Positions 22,899-32,706 of a DNA stretch of 41,795 nucleotides are shown here, piece by piece. The position numbers were made by a program, and so were the translations under genes. The stretch spans positions 1 to 41,795 of the forward strand of contig JADGDK010000012.1 of assembly GCA_016744895.1 (NCBI GenBank), in the 5' to 3' direction. The DNA is from Campylobacterales bacterium (lineage in GTDB: Bacteria; Campylobacterota; Campylobacteria; Campylobacterales; QNZT01). How positions within the stretch are numbered: position 1 is the first letter of the stretch; each line of letters starts with the position of its first letter. The notes under the pieces were generated by a model. That model saw only the letters and a program-made list of their open reading frames with translations, had not been told where the DNA came from and made no database searches.

Positions 22899-24881
22899 CT
22901 AAAAACTGTAACGCACACTAGTAAACCATGTACGACCAGGTTGTGGATATCCCTCATCATACTCATAGTCTTCATCAGTGATATTACGTGCACCTAGCTC
23001 AATATTAAGATCTTTCATCACTTTATACCCCACTTTTACATTTGCAACTGTGAAGCTATCACTCTCTAATATCGCACCTCTTTTATGTACTCTAGAGATA
23101 CGTGAAGATTCATATCTTGCTGATGCTATAAGTTCCCATTGTGGTGCAAAGTCCCAATTGGCATAAGTATATATTTTATGTTTTGGAGAAGCTGCGATCT
23201 CAACTTCTACAGCACTTTTGTTTTTACGTCTTAAGTAACTGTATGATCCGCCAAGTTCTAAAGTATCACTCATCATAGCTGCCACGGCAAGTTCAACACC
23301 ACGATTTTGAACTTCTGCAATATTAACCTTTTGCTCTATCAAAGAGCCATCACTATCTTCCACTTCTATGTACTCCATAGCATCATCGATATCAGATTGG
23401 AATATCGCTGTATCTAAACGTACTTTATCATTTAACAGTGTCGTGTATCCAATCTCATAATGTGTCGCTTTTTCAGCTTTTAGATCTGGATTAGGCAGTG
23501 TATATCCTAATTTACTAGAGTATCTATCTTTGATATTAGCAAATCGTGTTTTTCTTGAGACTGTAGCACGTACCTGATCACCATTTTTGTAAGAGTGAAA
23601 AAGACCTATTTGTGGATTTAGTGCATGTGTAGTTTCAGTTGGCAAACTTGTGAATCCTGTATCTTCATCATATTCTGTTGCTTCAACGGATTCTCTTTGG
23701 TCATAGCTAATTCCAGCAACCACACTTATTTGGTCACTAAACTCATAGGTATCTTCTATCCCAAGAGAGATAGTACGATCTTCATAGGTACTTTGTGGTT
23801 CACCTAAGTCATTTTCTTCGTGTACATCATCTTTAAATGTTAATGCCATCCGAAGCATGTTCTTTTCTACTATAGGATATCCAACTTCTACCGTTGCCCC
23901 ATAAGTATAGTCTTCATAGATACTTTGAAATCTAGTAGAAGAAAAAGTTTCATTTTTATAAGCATAAAGTGAGTTATCAAATGTGTCATAATAGACACGT
24001 GATTTTACATACCCTTTTCCCACTGCGGTATTTGAGAAAAAATAGATACTCTGTTTGTCATAATTTGGCCATGTCCAGTATCTTGGATATTCGTCCTCAT
24101 CAGTACCTGCATATAGGGGTGTCTCTTTTTCTGCACGTTGGTCTGAAAAACCGATGACATATTCATCTGTTTCATTTGGAGTAAATCCCATTTTAAAGCT
24201 AATCTTTTGATCTTTTTGCTCTGCATTTTCACGGGTTTTATCTGGTTGTATTTCATTAAATGCAAAATTATCAGAGATTGAAAATGCGTCACGATCAAAA
24301 TATGATCCACCCATTTGCATATACCAATTTCCTTGATTTGTTCCGATGTTAAATGAAGTCTCATAACCAGAAGTATCACTAGATTCACCTGTGATAAATT
24401 CAGCTGCAAGTGTCCCTTCCCAAGATTTTACGGGTCGTTTACTGACGATATTGATCGCACCACCAAGTGTGTTTGCTCCATAAAGTACAGAACTAAAACC
24501 TTTAGCAACTCTAAGCTCACTTATATCCGCAGTCGTAAAACGTGCTAAATCTACATTTCCATCATAAGGAATATATACGGGTATCCCATCTATAAATAGA
24601 GGCACTTGTTTTGAATCAAAACCTCTTACCATGACGTTAAACTCATTTCGATTACCTGTGTGATCAAGAGTTACACCTGGTACTAATTGTGCAGCTTCAA
24701 CCATATTTTTAAGATTGTGTTTGACTACGATCTCATTGTCAACTACCTCTTCCATCGCGGTGTTTACAGGTTGTTGTTTGGCTACAATTTCTACCCGTCC
24801 AAGTGTAAACACATCACTATCTGCTGCTTGAACTACTAAAGATGTTAGCAACAGTGCTGCATACCTACTTACTTTTGTCAT
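22899..24881 (-). CDS. TonB-dependent outer-membrane receptor
   Basis: An outer-membrane beta-barrel transporter. Signal peptide (SRYAALLLTSLVVQAADSD), TonB-box-like segment FTLGRVEIVAKQQ, plug domain with NMVEAAQLVPGVTLDHTGNRNEF, VMVRGFDSKQVPLFIDGIPV and SVLYGANTLGGAINIVSKRP, then a barrel ending in GRTWFTSVRYSF with terminal Phe. ATG at 24881 (MTKVSRY) has AAAGGG upstream, so the TTG start in the ORF track is discarded. First gene of the operon and the target of the promoter/operator and leader described next. Confidence 0.93.
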   Translation of the reverse strand: MTKVSRYAALLLTSLVVQAADSDVFTLGRVEIVAKQQPVNTAMEEVVDNEIVVKHNLKNMVEAAQLVPGVTLDHTGNRNEFNVMVRGFDSKQVPLFIDGIPVYIPYDGNVDLARFTTADISELRVAKGFSSVLYGANTLGGAINIVSKRPVKSWEGTLAAEFITGESSDTSGYETSFNIGTNQGNWYMQMGGSYFDRDAFSISDNFAFNEIQPDKTRENAEQKDQKISFKMGFTPNETDEYVIGFSDQRAEKETPLYAGTDEDEYPRYWTWPNYDKQSIYFFSNTAVGKGYVKSRVYYDTFDNSLYAYKNETFSSTRFQSIYEDYTYGATVEVGYPIVEKNMLRMALTFKDDVHEENDLGEPQSTYEDRTISLGIEDTYEFSDQISVVAGISYDQRESVEATEYDEDTGFTSLPTETTHALNPQIGLFHSYKNGDQVRATVSRKTRFANIKDRYSSKLGYTLPNPDLKAEKATHYEIGYTTLLNDKVRLDTAIFQSDIDDAMEYIEVEDSDGSLIEQKVNIAEVQNRGVELAVAAMMSDTLELGGSYSYLRRKNKSAVEVEIAASPKHKIYTYANWDFAPQWELIASARYESSRISRVHKRGAILESDSFTVANVKVGYKVMKDLNIELGARNITDEDYEYDEGYPQPGRTWFTSVRYSF

Positions 24882-24915
24882 AAAATGCCCTTTTTGCAAT
24901 TAAAAAATCAATGTT

Positions 24916-24977
24916 ATTCCCACTTAAAAAGGCCAACTTTCAGTGGGAATTATAATATCACCTGCAGTCATGATATT
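24916..24977 (-). promoter_or_regulatory. Two-hairpin 5' leader of the TonB operon (possible attenuator or riboswitch)
   Basis: In the transcript, hairpin 1 is AATATCA...TGATATT (7 bp, 10-base loop), beginning within a few bases of the predicted start. Hairpin 2 is ATTCCCACT...AGTGGGAAT (9 bp, 17-base loop with GTTGGCC inside). A GATTTTTT run follows about 8 bases after hairpin 2, then the ribosome-binding site. The arrangement resembles a short structured leader that could end transcription early. No known riboswitch class was recognised. Confidence 0.5.
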
Positions 24978-24981
24978 TGAA

Positions 24982-25022
24982 AGTATAGTATAAAAAATCT
25001 TTAAAGTAAACAGTTGTTTACT
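24982..25022 (-). promoter_or_regulatory. Promoter and overlapping 18-bp palindromic operator of the TonB operon
   Basis: On the minus strand TTTACT (-35, 25005-25010) and TATACT (-10, 24982-24987) are spaced by exactly 17 bases. The perfect palindrome AGTAAACAGTTGTTTACT (25005-25022) covers the -35 hexamer, where a bound repressor would block polymerase. It does not look like a canonical Fur box; the cognate regulator is unknown and none is encoded nearby. Confidence 0.75.
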
Positions 25023-25158
25023 GTTTAATACGTTATTTAGTGGGGGTTTTGATGATATTGTTAATATCTTTTTACTTTGAAGTCCTATATATGTGCATTT
25101 AATACATATTTTGATTATAGTATTTGAGCAAGCTTGAAATTTGGTTAAGAGTATTTAA

Positions 25159-26352
25159 TTATAAAAAACCACTAAAAAGTCCATCTGCTACACCTTTAAT
25201 ACAGTCAAATTTACTTTTCATGTCAAAATTTGTAGTAGGGCGCATAATTTGTTTGACTTTAAATGCAAGTAGTGCTCCCATATTGATTTTTATATTTGGT
25301 TCGTAAAGATCTCCATAGAGTTTTCCTGAAAGTTCTTGATTTTGCATTTTCATATCAAAGTATGCGCTGAGTTTGTTTAGTTTTTGGTTTATCTTTGCAC
25401 GTGTGATATAGAGATGACTGTTAGGATTTTGTATTTTAAAATCACATTGAATATGTTCTTGATCGGTTTTGGCTACAAATTGCCCATATTTGAAACTACT
25501 TTTTCTAATATCTAGTTTTAATACATCGTAGAGGTTTTGTGTTGTGATACAATTTAAAAAATTGATATTTTTCATGTTTAAATCAATGTTAGTACGCTCA
25601 TGCGTTAAGTGATAGTCAACAGTACCATTTACTTTAGCATCGAGCATAGTAGGATAATCCATAAGATAGAGTATTTTTTGTGCGTCAACTTTTGAGAGTT
25701 TTAAGTTGACTCTATCATTTTGATAGTGAAAATAGGAGTATCCTCCAAAATTTTCAGATCCTCCTTGAATCTGAAGTCCTTTGTGATAGATGATTTTCCC
25801 TAAAATGTTTAGATGACCATGATAACGTTTTTTTGTCATATGTGAAAGGTTGTCAACTTCAAATTTATAGTCACTTGTAACAGTTTTAAGTGCTTTATTG
25901 ATGATTCCATTTTTTAACTCTATGTGTGCAAGTGTATTTTGATGTTTGGTACTAAAGATTTTTCCTCTTCCTGAAAACTGTATCTCTTTGAATGTACCAT
26001 TTGCATCACCTTTGAGATAAAATTCTCTTCCCATGGCTCTTTTCTTGCAGATAATATTTGGAGCGATGAGTTTATAATTTAAATCAAAAGAGCTACTAAA
26101 AGGGTTGATTGTACCTTGTGCCTCAACTTTGGTGATATCATTTAAAAGTAAACGTACTTCAAAGTTTGGAAGGGTCAGTACCATATCTGTAACTTTGACT
26201 TGGATTTTGTCTTGGAGTTGTTTTGTAAGATAGTTACTGGCATAGGGTAAAAGTAATTGATTTCCAAATGTGCTGTAAAGCAGTAAAAAAACAAGGATAA
26301 AAATAGTTAAAATTATAGATAAAAAAGGTTTGATTATATGCTCCAACTTCAT
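25159..26352 (-). CDS. Membrane-anchored AsmA/YdbH-like protein
   Basis: A 397-residue protein with an N-terminal membrane anchor (IIKPFLSIILTIFILVFLLLYSTFG) followed by a long beta-rich, repeat-like region (for example VEAQGTINPFSSSFDLNYKL, GSENFGGYSYFHYQNDRVNLKLSKVDA and LDAKVNGTVDYHLTHERTNIDLNMKNI). This is the look of AsmA/YdbH-type bridge-like proteins that span the periplasm and handle lipids. The assignment is by general architecture only. It lies 25 bases after cysK on the same strand. Confidence 0.5.
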   Translation of the reverse strand: MKLEHIIKPFLSIILTIFILVFLLLYSTFGNQLLLPYASNYLTKQLQDKIQVKVTDMVLTLPNFEVRLLLNDITKVEAQGTINPFSSSFDLNYKLIAPNIICKKRAMGREFYLKGDANGTFKEIQFSGRGKIFSTKHQNTLAHIELKNGIINKALKTVTSDYKFEVDNLSHMTKKRYHGHLNILGKIIYHKGLQIQGGSENFGGYSYFHYQNDRVNLKLSKVDAQKILYLMDYPTMLDAKVNGTVDYHLTHERTNIDLNMKNINFLNCITTQNLYDVLKLDIRKSSFKYGQFVAKTDQEHIQCDFKIQNPNSHLYITRAKINQKLNKLSAYFDMKMQNQELSGKLYGDLYEPNIKINMGALLAFKVKQIMRPTTNFDMKSKFDCIKGVADGLFSGFL

Positions 26353-26377
26353 AATTGGAACATTGTATCTTTTTAAA

Positions 26378-27289
26378 TTAAAATAGTTCTGTACTTAGAT
26401 ATCTTTCTCCCGTATCACATAGGATTGTTACAATAGTTTTGCCTGGATTTTCTTGGGCTATTTTTTGTGCTGCGTGTACATTTGCACCTGCGGAGATACC
26501 AACAAGAAGTCCTTCATTGTGTGCTAGATATTTGGACATTTTGAATGCATCTTCATTAGAAACTTTAATGATGTCATCATAGATATCAGTATTTAGGATT
26601 TTTGGAATAAAACCTGCCCCAATACCTTGGATTTTATGTGGTCCACCATTTTCACCACTAAGCACTGCTGAGTCAGTTGGCTCTACTGCTATCACTTTGA
26701 GATTTGGAATCATCTGCTTGAGTATTTCACTTGTACCTGTTATTGTCCCACCAGTTCCAACAGCTGCTATAAAAAAGTCTATATTTCCTTCAGTATCATT
26801 GTAGATTTCAAGTGCCGTTGTTTTTCTGTGAATCTCAGGGTTTGCAGGATTTTCAAATTGCTGTAATATGATAGAGTCTTCCATTGTCTTATTTAACGCT
26901 TCAGCCTTTTGTATTGCACCATTCATTCCTTGTTCTTTAGGGGTGAGTTCTAAAATTGCGCCAAAGGCAGAGAGTACTTTTCTTCGTTCAATACTCATAG
27001 ATTCAGGCATAGTAAGAATAAGACGAATACCAAGAGATGCACAAATACTTGCAAGTGCAATTCCTGTATTACCACTAGTAGGCTCAATCACAGTTGTATT
27101 TGGACCAATTTTATTGTTTTGAATTGCATTTTGGATCATGTTGTATCCAATACGATCTTTTACTGAACTTGTTGGGTTCATAAATTCACATTTCCCGATA
27201 ATTTTTGCACCACTTTTTTGTGAGATAGAGTTTAATCTCACTAGTGGTGTATTGCCAATAAGTTCAGTAATATTTTCTGCAATTTTCAT
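26378..27289 (-). CDS. cysK: Cysteine synthase A (O-acetylserine sulfhydrylase)
   Basis: A PLP enzyme that makes cysteine from O-acetylserine and sulfide. Visible motifs: NTPLVRLN, the PLP lysine in MNPTSSVKDRIGYNMI, substrate loop EPTSGNTGIALA, PLP-phosphate loop GTGGTITGTSE and the terminal TILCDTGERYLST. 303 residues, the usual length. Ribosome-binding site AAGGAT. It has its own promoter and is divergent from the TPR gene. Confidence 0.96.
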   Translation of the reverse strand: MKIAENITELIGNTPLVRLNSISQKSGAKIIGKCEFMNPTSSVKDRIGYNMIQNAIQNNKIGPNTTVIEPTSGNTGIALASICASLGIRLILTMPESMSIERRKVLSAFGAILELTPKEQGMNGAIQKAEALNKTMEDSIILQQFENPANPEIHRKTTALEIYNDTEGNIDFFIAAVGTGGTITGTSEILKQMIPNLKVIAVEPTDSAVLSGENGGPHKIQGIGAGFIPKILNTDIYDDIIKVSNEDAFKMSKYLAHNEGLLVGISAGANVHAAQKIAQENPGKTIVTILCDTGERYLSTELF

Positions 27290-27344
27290 TTTTTGATCCT
27301 TAGTATTAATTGTGTTCTTTTTTCACTCTATCTTTTATACTTTA

Positions 27345-27372
27345 ATTATATCAAAGCATTAAACAATTGCAA
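27345..27372 (-). promoter_or_regulatory. Promoter of cysK
   Basis: TTGCAA and TATAAT on the minus strand are spaced by 16 bases, about 56 bases upstream of the cysK ATG. Confidence 0.65.
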
Positions 27373-27410
27373 AGTCATGCCGATATATATGAAACTATTT
27401 AAAGGTAAGA

Positions 27411-28316
27411 ATGATGAAAATTCTCATAATTGTATCATTGATGATACAATTAACGACTGTTTTATGGGCTGATAAAAGTTACCCTCAATATTTAAATATG
27501 AAAAAAGAAGCTTATTCACTTTATGAAAACGATAAAACAAAAGCTGCTTTTACGATGGTAGAAGATTTTATTAGTACTTATCCTCAAAGCTTGAGAGCAC
27601 AAAATTTATTGGCTGTTTTATATTTTTGGAATGGAGATCTTTCTCGTTCCAAAAATATACTACAGAGTATTTTAAGTAAAGAATCATTTCCACAAGCATT
27701 ATCTCTTTTAAAAAGAATTGAGAAAAGTGAATCAACACGTTTAAAATCACCTTTAAAAGTTTCAGCCAAGAGTGTTGTAAAAAAGAGTAAACAAAAAGTT
27801 TCCTCATCGAATTTAATTCATTTGATAAATAAAATCAAAAATAATCCCAATGATGTATATAGCAGAAAAATATTAGCACTTCACTATGATAAAATCGGAA
27901 ACTCTAAACAGGCAACTTATTTTGCAAGAGCAGTTTTAAAAATTGAGCCTGATGATAATGATATGGTCTCTTTATTACAAAGTGAAAACGTGAGTCCCTA
28001 TACTTCTAAAAGAACTGTTCAAAGAGCATTGAGTAAATTAGATGAATTGTATGCAGTTAAATCTTACAATCGTTTTATAAATCTTTATATTTCATTGGAA
28101 AATAACAATGTAGTGATGCCAACTCCGATGCATGTTAATGCTCTTGATTGTGCAATTGAGTTAAAACAATATGAAAAGGCTAAGTCAATTTTACATATAT
28201 ACCGTATGCCAAAAAATAAATATATTGCCCAAATTGAAGAACTTTTAGATGAAAAATTAATGTTGAGTCGTTTTGCACAGGATTGTACTACCGGGACGTG
28301 CGGTTCTGGTAGATAG
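27411..28316 (+). CDS. Exported TPR-type protein of unknown function
   Basis: A 301-residue protein with a signal peptide (ILIIVSLMIQLTTVLWA) and helical repeats of TPR type: ENDKTKAAFTMVEDFISTYPQS followed by LRAQNLLAVLYFWNGDLSRSKNILQSIL, then VYSRKILALHYDKIGNSKQATYFARAVLKIEP. Probably a periplasmic scaffold protein. The C-terminus is cysteine-rich ([11 protein letters not shown]). The start may be either of two adjacent ATGs. The last 29 bases overlap the convergent tilS gene, and a hairpin followed by T5 lies inside the overlap. Confidence 0.75.
   Translation: MMKILIIVSLMIQLTTVLWADKSYPQYLNMKKEAYSLYENDKTKAAFTMVEDFISTYPQSLRAQNLLAVLYFWNGDLSRSKNILQSILSKESFPQALSLLKRIEKSESTRLKSPLKVSAKSVVKKSKQKVSSSNLIHLINKIKNNPNDVYSRKILALHYDKIGNSKQATYFARAVLKIEPDDNDMVSLLQSENVSPYTSKRTVQRALSKLDELYAVKSYNRFINLYISLENNNVVMPTPMHVNALDCAIELKQYEKAKSILHIYRMPKNKYIAQIEELLDEKLMLSRFAQDCTTGTCGSGR
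28288..28312 (+). terminator. Terminator-like hairpin inside overlapping gene ends
   Basis: CTACC (28288) and GGTAG (28308) pair, with inner GGAC/GTTC pairs (one G-U) and a GTGC loop. After six bases T5 follows on the plus strand. It lies in the region where the TPR gene and tilS overlap end to end, so its bases are coding in both. Confidence 0.5.
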
Positions 28317-29409
28317 TTTTTGGATCAATAGCTTGACTCCAGAGATATCCACGTATCTTTGGTGGTATTTTTAATATACGGCAGGACTCTTTAAAACTTT
28401 TTTCCATCACAACATCTTTAAATGGTGAAATATAAATCTTTTCATCTTCAATGGCAACTGCAATTTTATGTGCTATGACACATGTCTTTTGTCTTATGAT
28501 CTCTTGACGCTCTTTTGCAGAGATGATGATACCAAGCCTTTTGATGATTTTATCTATAGCTCTTAAATTTTCTGTATCATTGTCACTTTTTTCTAAGATA
28601 TAAAGTTCATTAATCTGTTTTAAGATATTTAAAGTAAAAAGCCTCTCTTTATCGATTTGCAGGTAGTCAAAACTTTTTGAAATTCCTTCACCAAACTCTT
28701 CTATAAGTTTATTGGCATAAGTTTCTCTAAATCTATTACGTTTGAATTTTGGATCTTGATTGCTCTCATCTTCAAAATATTTGATACCGTTTTGTTCTAA
28801 ATAGGATAATAACTCTTTTTTAGAGACCTCTATGAGTGGTCTTAAGAGGTTATAATGTTCTCTTTTCTCTATGGCTTCAAAACCCAAAAGCTCAACCGTA
28901 CCAGCACCTTTGGTAAACTGCATCAAAAACCACTCTAATCTGTCATTGAGTTGGTGTGCTGTGATGAGGTTTTCATAAGTATGTTCTTCAATAATCTCTT
29001 CAAAAAATTGATACCTTTTGATTCGTGCATTTTGTTCAAAATTGGCATCTTCTAAAATGACTTGTGTAGTAAAACATGTCTTTTTGTACTGTGTAGCTAA
29101 AGATTTTGCATATGCAATTTCGTGTTTTGCATTCTCTCTTTTAGTATAATCTACAATGGCAATATCAAAATCTATATTTCTCTCTAAAAGAAGAAAAAAA
29201 AGTGCAGTAGAATCTACTCCAGCAGAAAATGCAAGTAGATTTTTTCTAGTTTTTAATATCTCTAAATTGGATAATTTTAAGCACGGTTTATCTGTGCGTG
29301 AGCCGGCTGCTGAAGCAAACTCAGCGTTAGCGTAGTCAGAGGAATTCACTTCTTCTGACGTTATCTTATGGCTTTTTAGTGATTTTTCCAACAAGCTTAT
29401 CTCCAGCAA
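28288..29409 (-). CDS. tilS: tRNA(Ile)-lysidine synthase, with an unusual N-terminal extension
   Basis: Adds lysine to C34 of tRNA(Ile) CAU so that it reads AUA codons. The ATP pyrophosphatase P-loop is [17 protein letters not shown] (usual SGGxDS has SAGVDS), with [17 protein letters not shown] and [17 protein letters not shown] typical of TilS. The P-loop starts only after about 57 residues; in most relatives it begins near residue 10-20. The extra stretch ([20 protein letters not shown]) is encoded by a GC-rich palindromic segment. The start is TTG inside the end of rimO, with GAGGAAA upstream, a 44-base overlap. An internal start is possible. Confidence 0.9.
   Translation of the reverse strand: MLEISLLEKSLKSHKITSEEVNSSDYANAEFASAAGSRTDKPCLKLSNLEILKTRKNLLAFSAGVDSTALFFLLLERNIDFDIAIVDYTKRENAKHEIAYAKSLATQYKKTCFTTQVILEDANFEQNARIKRYQFFEEIIEEHTYENLITAHQLNDRLEWFLMQFTKGAGTVELLGFEAIEKREHYNLLRPLIEVSKKELLSYLEQNGIKYFEDESNQDPKFKRNRFRETYANKLIEEFGEGISKSFDYLQIDKERLFTLNILKQINELYILEKSDNDTENLRAIDKIIKRLGIIISAKERQEIIRQKTCVIAHKIAVAIEDEKIYISPFKDVVMEKSFKESCRILKIPPKIRGYLWSQAIDPKTIYQNRTSR
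29281..29359. repeat. GC-rich multi-hairpin segment within the 5' part of tilS
   Basis: About half of the bases are G or C, clearly more than in the flanks. It holds several nested dyads: GCAC/GTGC (29281-29297), the palindrome AGCCGGCT (29301-29308), GCTGA/TCAGC (29309-29325) and a nearly perfect 10-bp pair, GTCAGAGGAA/TTCTTCTGAC (29335-29359). The reading frame of tilS passes through it. It looks like a small palindromic repeat inserted in frame. No second copy occurs in this window. Confidence 0.55.
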
Positions 29410-30682
29410 TTTCCTCTATGAGTGCTATGTAACTTTTTCCAAACTCTATCTCTTCATCTAAAGTATTATCATTGATAAGTATTTCTCCATCAATATCTTC
29501 AGCCCAAATACTCTTTTTAGCTGCGATGAAATATTCATGCTCACTACTTTCACCTTGTGCAACTACTTCGATCTCTTTGCCAATTTCATTTTGGAGTGAT
29601 TCAATAGTTTGTGTTTCAATGATTTCATTTAAAACTGTAATTCTTTTTTCTACTACTTCGAGTGGAATTTTCTCTTCCATAGTTTTTGCTTTGGTGCCTT
29701 CTTCATCTGAGTAAGCAAAAACATTGATACGATCAAATTGAAACTCTTTTAAAAATGAGACTAATTCCTCAAAATCCTCTTCACTTTCACCTGGATGTCC
29801 AGCGATAATGGAGGTGCGTACAAATGAATCAGGTGCATCTCTCATAATTTCTAGTTGATGTTTGATAACCTCTGTTCCTGAACCTCTTTTCATGATACGA
29901 AGTACTCGGTCACTGATATGTTGAATCGGCATATCAAAGTAGTTATGAAAAGTCTTTGAGCTGATAATTTTTTCTAAAACAGCATCGCTTAGTGTTGAAG
30001 GGTAAAGATAGAGAATTCTAGCGCTTTGAACACCATCAATTTTTTCAATAGCGGTGACAAGATCAATCAATCCATCTTTAACCTCAAAATCTCTCAGATA
30101 AGAGCTACTATCTTGTGAAATAAAGCTAAAGTCATAAAAGCCTTGAGAAACAAGTTGTGTCACTTCTTGTACCACAGAATCCAATGCACGAGATTGGAGT
30201 TTTCCTTTAAATTGTGGAATGGCACAAAAACTGCACTGTTGATTACACCCTTCACTGAGTTTGATATAGGCATGGTAATTTGAACCTGTGATGACACGTT
30301 CTTCATTTTTGATTAGGTACGATTTTGGAGAGAAACGGTTCTGTTTAAGATTGATGAGTTCATCAATACGATCATAATCTCCAACTCCTGTAAAAATATC
30401 AACCTCTTTCAAATCCTTTTGAAGTTCTTCTTTGTATCGTTCACTAAGACATCCACTCATTACAAGGAGTGAATCATCTTTTCGCTCATCATGGAGATTT
30501 AAAATAGTCTGTATACTCTCTTCTTTTGCCGCATCGATAAATCCACAGGTGTTTACGATAATAACATCTGCATCATCCCCTTCATTAACAATTTCATACT
30601 CTTGTAGTCTGCCTAACATGACTTCACTATCTATAAGATTCTTGGTACAGCCTAACGAAACTAAATGTAATTTTTTACTCAT
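29366..30682 (-). CDS. rimO: Ribosomal protein S12 methylthiotransferase RimO
   Basis: A radical-SAM enzyme that methylthiolates an aspartate of ribosomal protein S12. N-terminal UPF0004 domain with [20 protein letters not shown], the second-cluster cysteines in VIVNTCGF and MSGCLSER, radical-SAM motif [11 protein letters not shown] and a C-terminal TRAM-like region. The start MSKK at 30682 fits the family and lies 2 bases after the panC stop; the ORF-track start four codons earlier overlaps panC. It overlaps tilS at its 3' end by 44 bases. Confidence 0.95.
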   Translation of the reverse strand: MSKKLHLVSLGCTKNLIDSEVMLGRLQEYEIVNEGDDADVIIVNTCGFIDAAKEESIQTILNLHDERKDDSLLVMSGCLSERYKEELQKDLKEVDIFTGVGDYDRIDELINLKQNRFSPKSYLIKNEERVITGSNYHAYIKLSEGCNQQCSFCAIPQFKGKLQSRALDSVVQEVTQLVSQGFYDFSFISQDSSSYLRDFEVKDGLIDLVTAIEKIDGVQSARILYLYPSTLSDAVLEKIISSKTFHNYFDMPIQHISDRVLRIMKRGSGTEVIKHQLEIMRDAPDSFVRTSIIAGHPGESEEDFEELVSFLKEFQFDRINVFAYSDEEGTKAKTMEEKIPLEVVEKRITVLNEIIETQTIESLQNEIGKEIEVVAQGESSEHEYFIAAKKSIWAEDIDGEILINDNTLDEEIEFGKSYIALIEEIAGDKLVGKITKKP

Positions 30683-30684
30683 TT

Positions 30685-31506
30685 TTATATCCATATATTG
30701 TCTATCAATCTCGTTGTACCTACAAAGGTGGCAACTAAAATGATGGTATTTTTGATCTCTACTTCTTCGATGTGATTAAATTCTCTATCTACAATTTCTA
30801 CATATTCAATCTTTGTATCTTCTAAAACCTCTTGCATAGCTAATGTAATATCAGAGCATTTAAATTGTTGGGTCATCACCATTTTTGTTGCAAGCTTCAG
30901 TGCTTTTGAGAGTTTAAGTGCTCTAAGCCTTTCTTTCTCACTTAAGTAGACATTTCGACTACTTAATGCCAACCCATCACTCTCTCGAACAATTTCACAT
31001 GGTATGATTTGTACATCTAAAAAGAGATGTTTTACCATGTTTTGAATCATAAAGAGTTGTTGTGCATCTTTTTTCCCAAAATAGGCACGTGTTGGGGATG
31101 TGATGTTTAAAAGTTTTAAAACTACTTGTAACACGCCATCAAAATGACCAGGTCGGTTATAGCCCTCTAAAATGAAACCTTTGATCTTGGGTGCAGTAAT
31201 GGTGAGTTCATCTTTTTCATACATAGCCTGTATGTTTGGTAGAAAAACAGCATCTACTCCTGCAAGTGCACAAATTTTAAGGTCAGCAGCTATTTTATTT
31301 GGGTAAGAGTCTAAATCTTCACCTTCTAAAAACTGGGTTGGATTGACGAAGATTGAAACAATTGTTTTATCATTTTCAGCAACAGATTGTTTGATAAGTG
31401 ATATATGCCCTTCGTGAAGTGCTCCCATGGTTGGTACAAAACCAACACTTTTAGTCATCTCTTTTCTATAGGTTATCAACTCTGCAGGGGTGGAAAATTC
31501 TCTCAT
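30685..31506 (-). CDS. panC: Pantothenate synthetase
   Basis: Joins pantoate and beta-alanine with ATP in coenzyme A synthesis. Motifs: [17 protein letters not shown] (HIGH-like), [34 protein letters not shown] and [13 protein letters not shown] (KMSKS-like). 273 residues, usual length. First gene of a panC-rimO-tilS run with short or overlapping junctions; divergent from prfB. Confidence 0.96.
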   Translation of the reverse strand: MREFSTPAELITYRKEMTKSVGFVPTMGALHEGHISLIKQSVAENDKTIVSIFVNPTQFLEGEDLDSYPNKIAADLKICALAGVDAVFLPNIQAMYEKDELTITAPKIKGFILEGYNRPGHFDGVLQVVLKLLNITSPTRAYFGKKDAQQLFMIQNMVKHLFLDVQIIPCEIVRESDGLALSSRNVYLSEKERLRALKLSKALKLATKMVMTQQFKCSDITLAMQEVLEDTKIEYVEIVDREFNHIEEVEIKNTIILVATFVGTTRLIDNIWI

Positions 31507-31564
31507 GTTAAGTCTCTTTAATGTATTATTGATTTCATTATAGCAAATTATATTAAGGGACTAC

Positions 31565-32659
31565 ATGGATAGTTACGAATATGGCGAACTTTTATCAAAG
31601 CTAAATACGAAGATAGACAATATTAAACAAATTATTGATCCTGATAAGGTAGAGTCAAGACTGGAAGAGATTACCGTAATAGAACAGGGTGCTGATTTTT
31701 GGAGTGATCCCAAAAAAGCGGCGGTAATTCAGCAAGAGAAGAATAGAGCACTTTCAATTATGAAAAAGTATAACAGTGCCAAAGATGCTGTGACTGATGC
31801 TGGAGATCTTTTTGAGATGGCAAAAGATGAGAATGATGATGATACATTTGAGGAGCTTTTTTCTGATGCTCCATCTTTAGAACAGTTGATCTCAGAACTT
31901 GAAGTGAACATGATGTTAAGTGATGAAAATGATGTCAATAATGCCATTGTCTCTATTCATCCAGGGGCAGGTGGAACTGAGAGTCAAGATTGGGCGAGTA
32001 TGCTTTATCGTATGTATCTTCGTTGGGCTGAGAGACAAGGATTTAAAGTTGAGGTTATGGATTATCAAGATGGTGAAGAAGCTGGACTTAAAGATGTGAC
32101 TTTTATTATTAAAGGTGAAAATGCCTATGGTTATATGAAAGCTGAAAATGGAATACATCGATTGGTTCGTATCTCTCCATTTGATTCTAATGCAAAGCGT
32201 CATACTTCATTTAGCTCTGTGATGGTTTCTCCTGAAGTAGATGATGATATTGAGATTGCTTTAGAAGAGAAAGATTATAGAGTTGATACGTATAGAGCAA
32301 GTGGCGCTGGTGGACAACATGTCAATAAAACAGACTCAGCAATACGACTTACTCATATCGAAACTGGAGTTGTTGTACAGTGTCAAAATGATAGAAGTCA
32401 GCATAAAAATAAAGCTGCCGCGATAAAGATGTTAAAGTCAAGACTTTATGAGTTAGAACTAGAAAAGCAAAAAGCTGAAGAAGCGGGAATTGAAAAAAGT
32501 GAAATTGGGTGGGGACATCAGATACGATCATATGTCTTAGCACCATATCAGCAAGTCAAAGATACCAGGTCAAATATAGCCTATTCACAAGTTGATGCGA
32601 TTTTGGATGGGGATATTACAAAGGTGATAGAGGATGTACTGATATCATTTTCGGCGTAA
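31565..32659 (+). CDS. prfB: Peptide chain release factor 2
   Basis: Recognises UGA and UAA stop codons. The SPF tripeptide that distinguishes RF2 is in [15 protein letters not shown], and the peptidyl-transferase motif GGQ in [16 protein letters not shown]. The reading frame is continuous over 364 codons, so the programmed +1 frameshift at an early UGA found in E. coli prfB is absent here. Ribosome-binding site AAGGG. Followed by a clear terminator. Confidence 0.96.
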   Translation: MDSYEYGELLSKLNTKIDNIKQIIDPDKVESRLEEITVIEQGADFWSDPKKAAVIQQEKNRALSIMKKYNSAKDAVTDAGDLFEMAKDENDDDTFEELFSDAPSLEQLISELEVNMMLSDENDVNNAIVSIHPGAGGTESQDWASMLYRMYLRWAERQGFKVEVMDYQDGEEAGLKDVTFIIKGENAYGYMKAENGIHRLVRISPFDSNAKRHTSFSSVMVSPEVDDDIEIALEEKDYRVDTYRASGAGGQHVNKTDSAIRLTHIETGVVVQCQNDRSQHKNKAAAIKMLKSRLYELELEKQKAEEAGIEKSEIGWGHQIRSYVLAPYQQVKDTRSNIAYSQVDAILDGDITKVIEDVLISFSA

Positions 32660-32662
32660 GTG

Positions 32663-32693
32663 GGAAGTGATCGTTTAGATATCACTTCCTTTT
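32663..32693 (+). terminator. Intrinsic terminator of prfB
   Basis: GGAAGTGAT (32663) and ATCACTTCC (32681) form a 9-bp stem with a 9-base loop, followed by TTTT. It lies just after the prfB stop and before the convergent lipoprotein gene. Confidence 0.85.
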
Positions 32694-32706
32694 GTCGGTA
32701 GTTTAA

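Noticed and set aside
24900-25158. Cobalamin riboswitch before the TonB receptor
   Set aside because: The leader is too short and shows none of the conserved B12-box sequence I could recognise; only two simple hairpins are present.
31565-31700. Programmed frameshift in prfB
   Set aside because: The frame is continuous from ATG to the end, with no early in-frame UGA.
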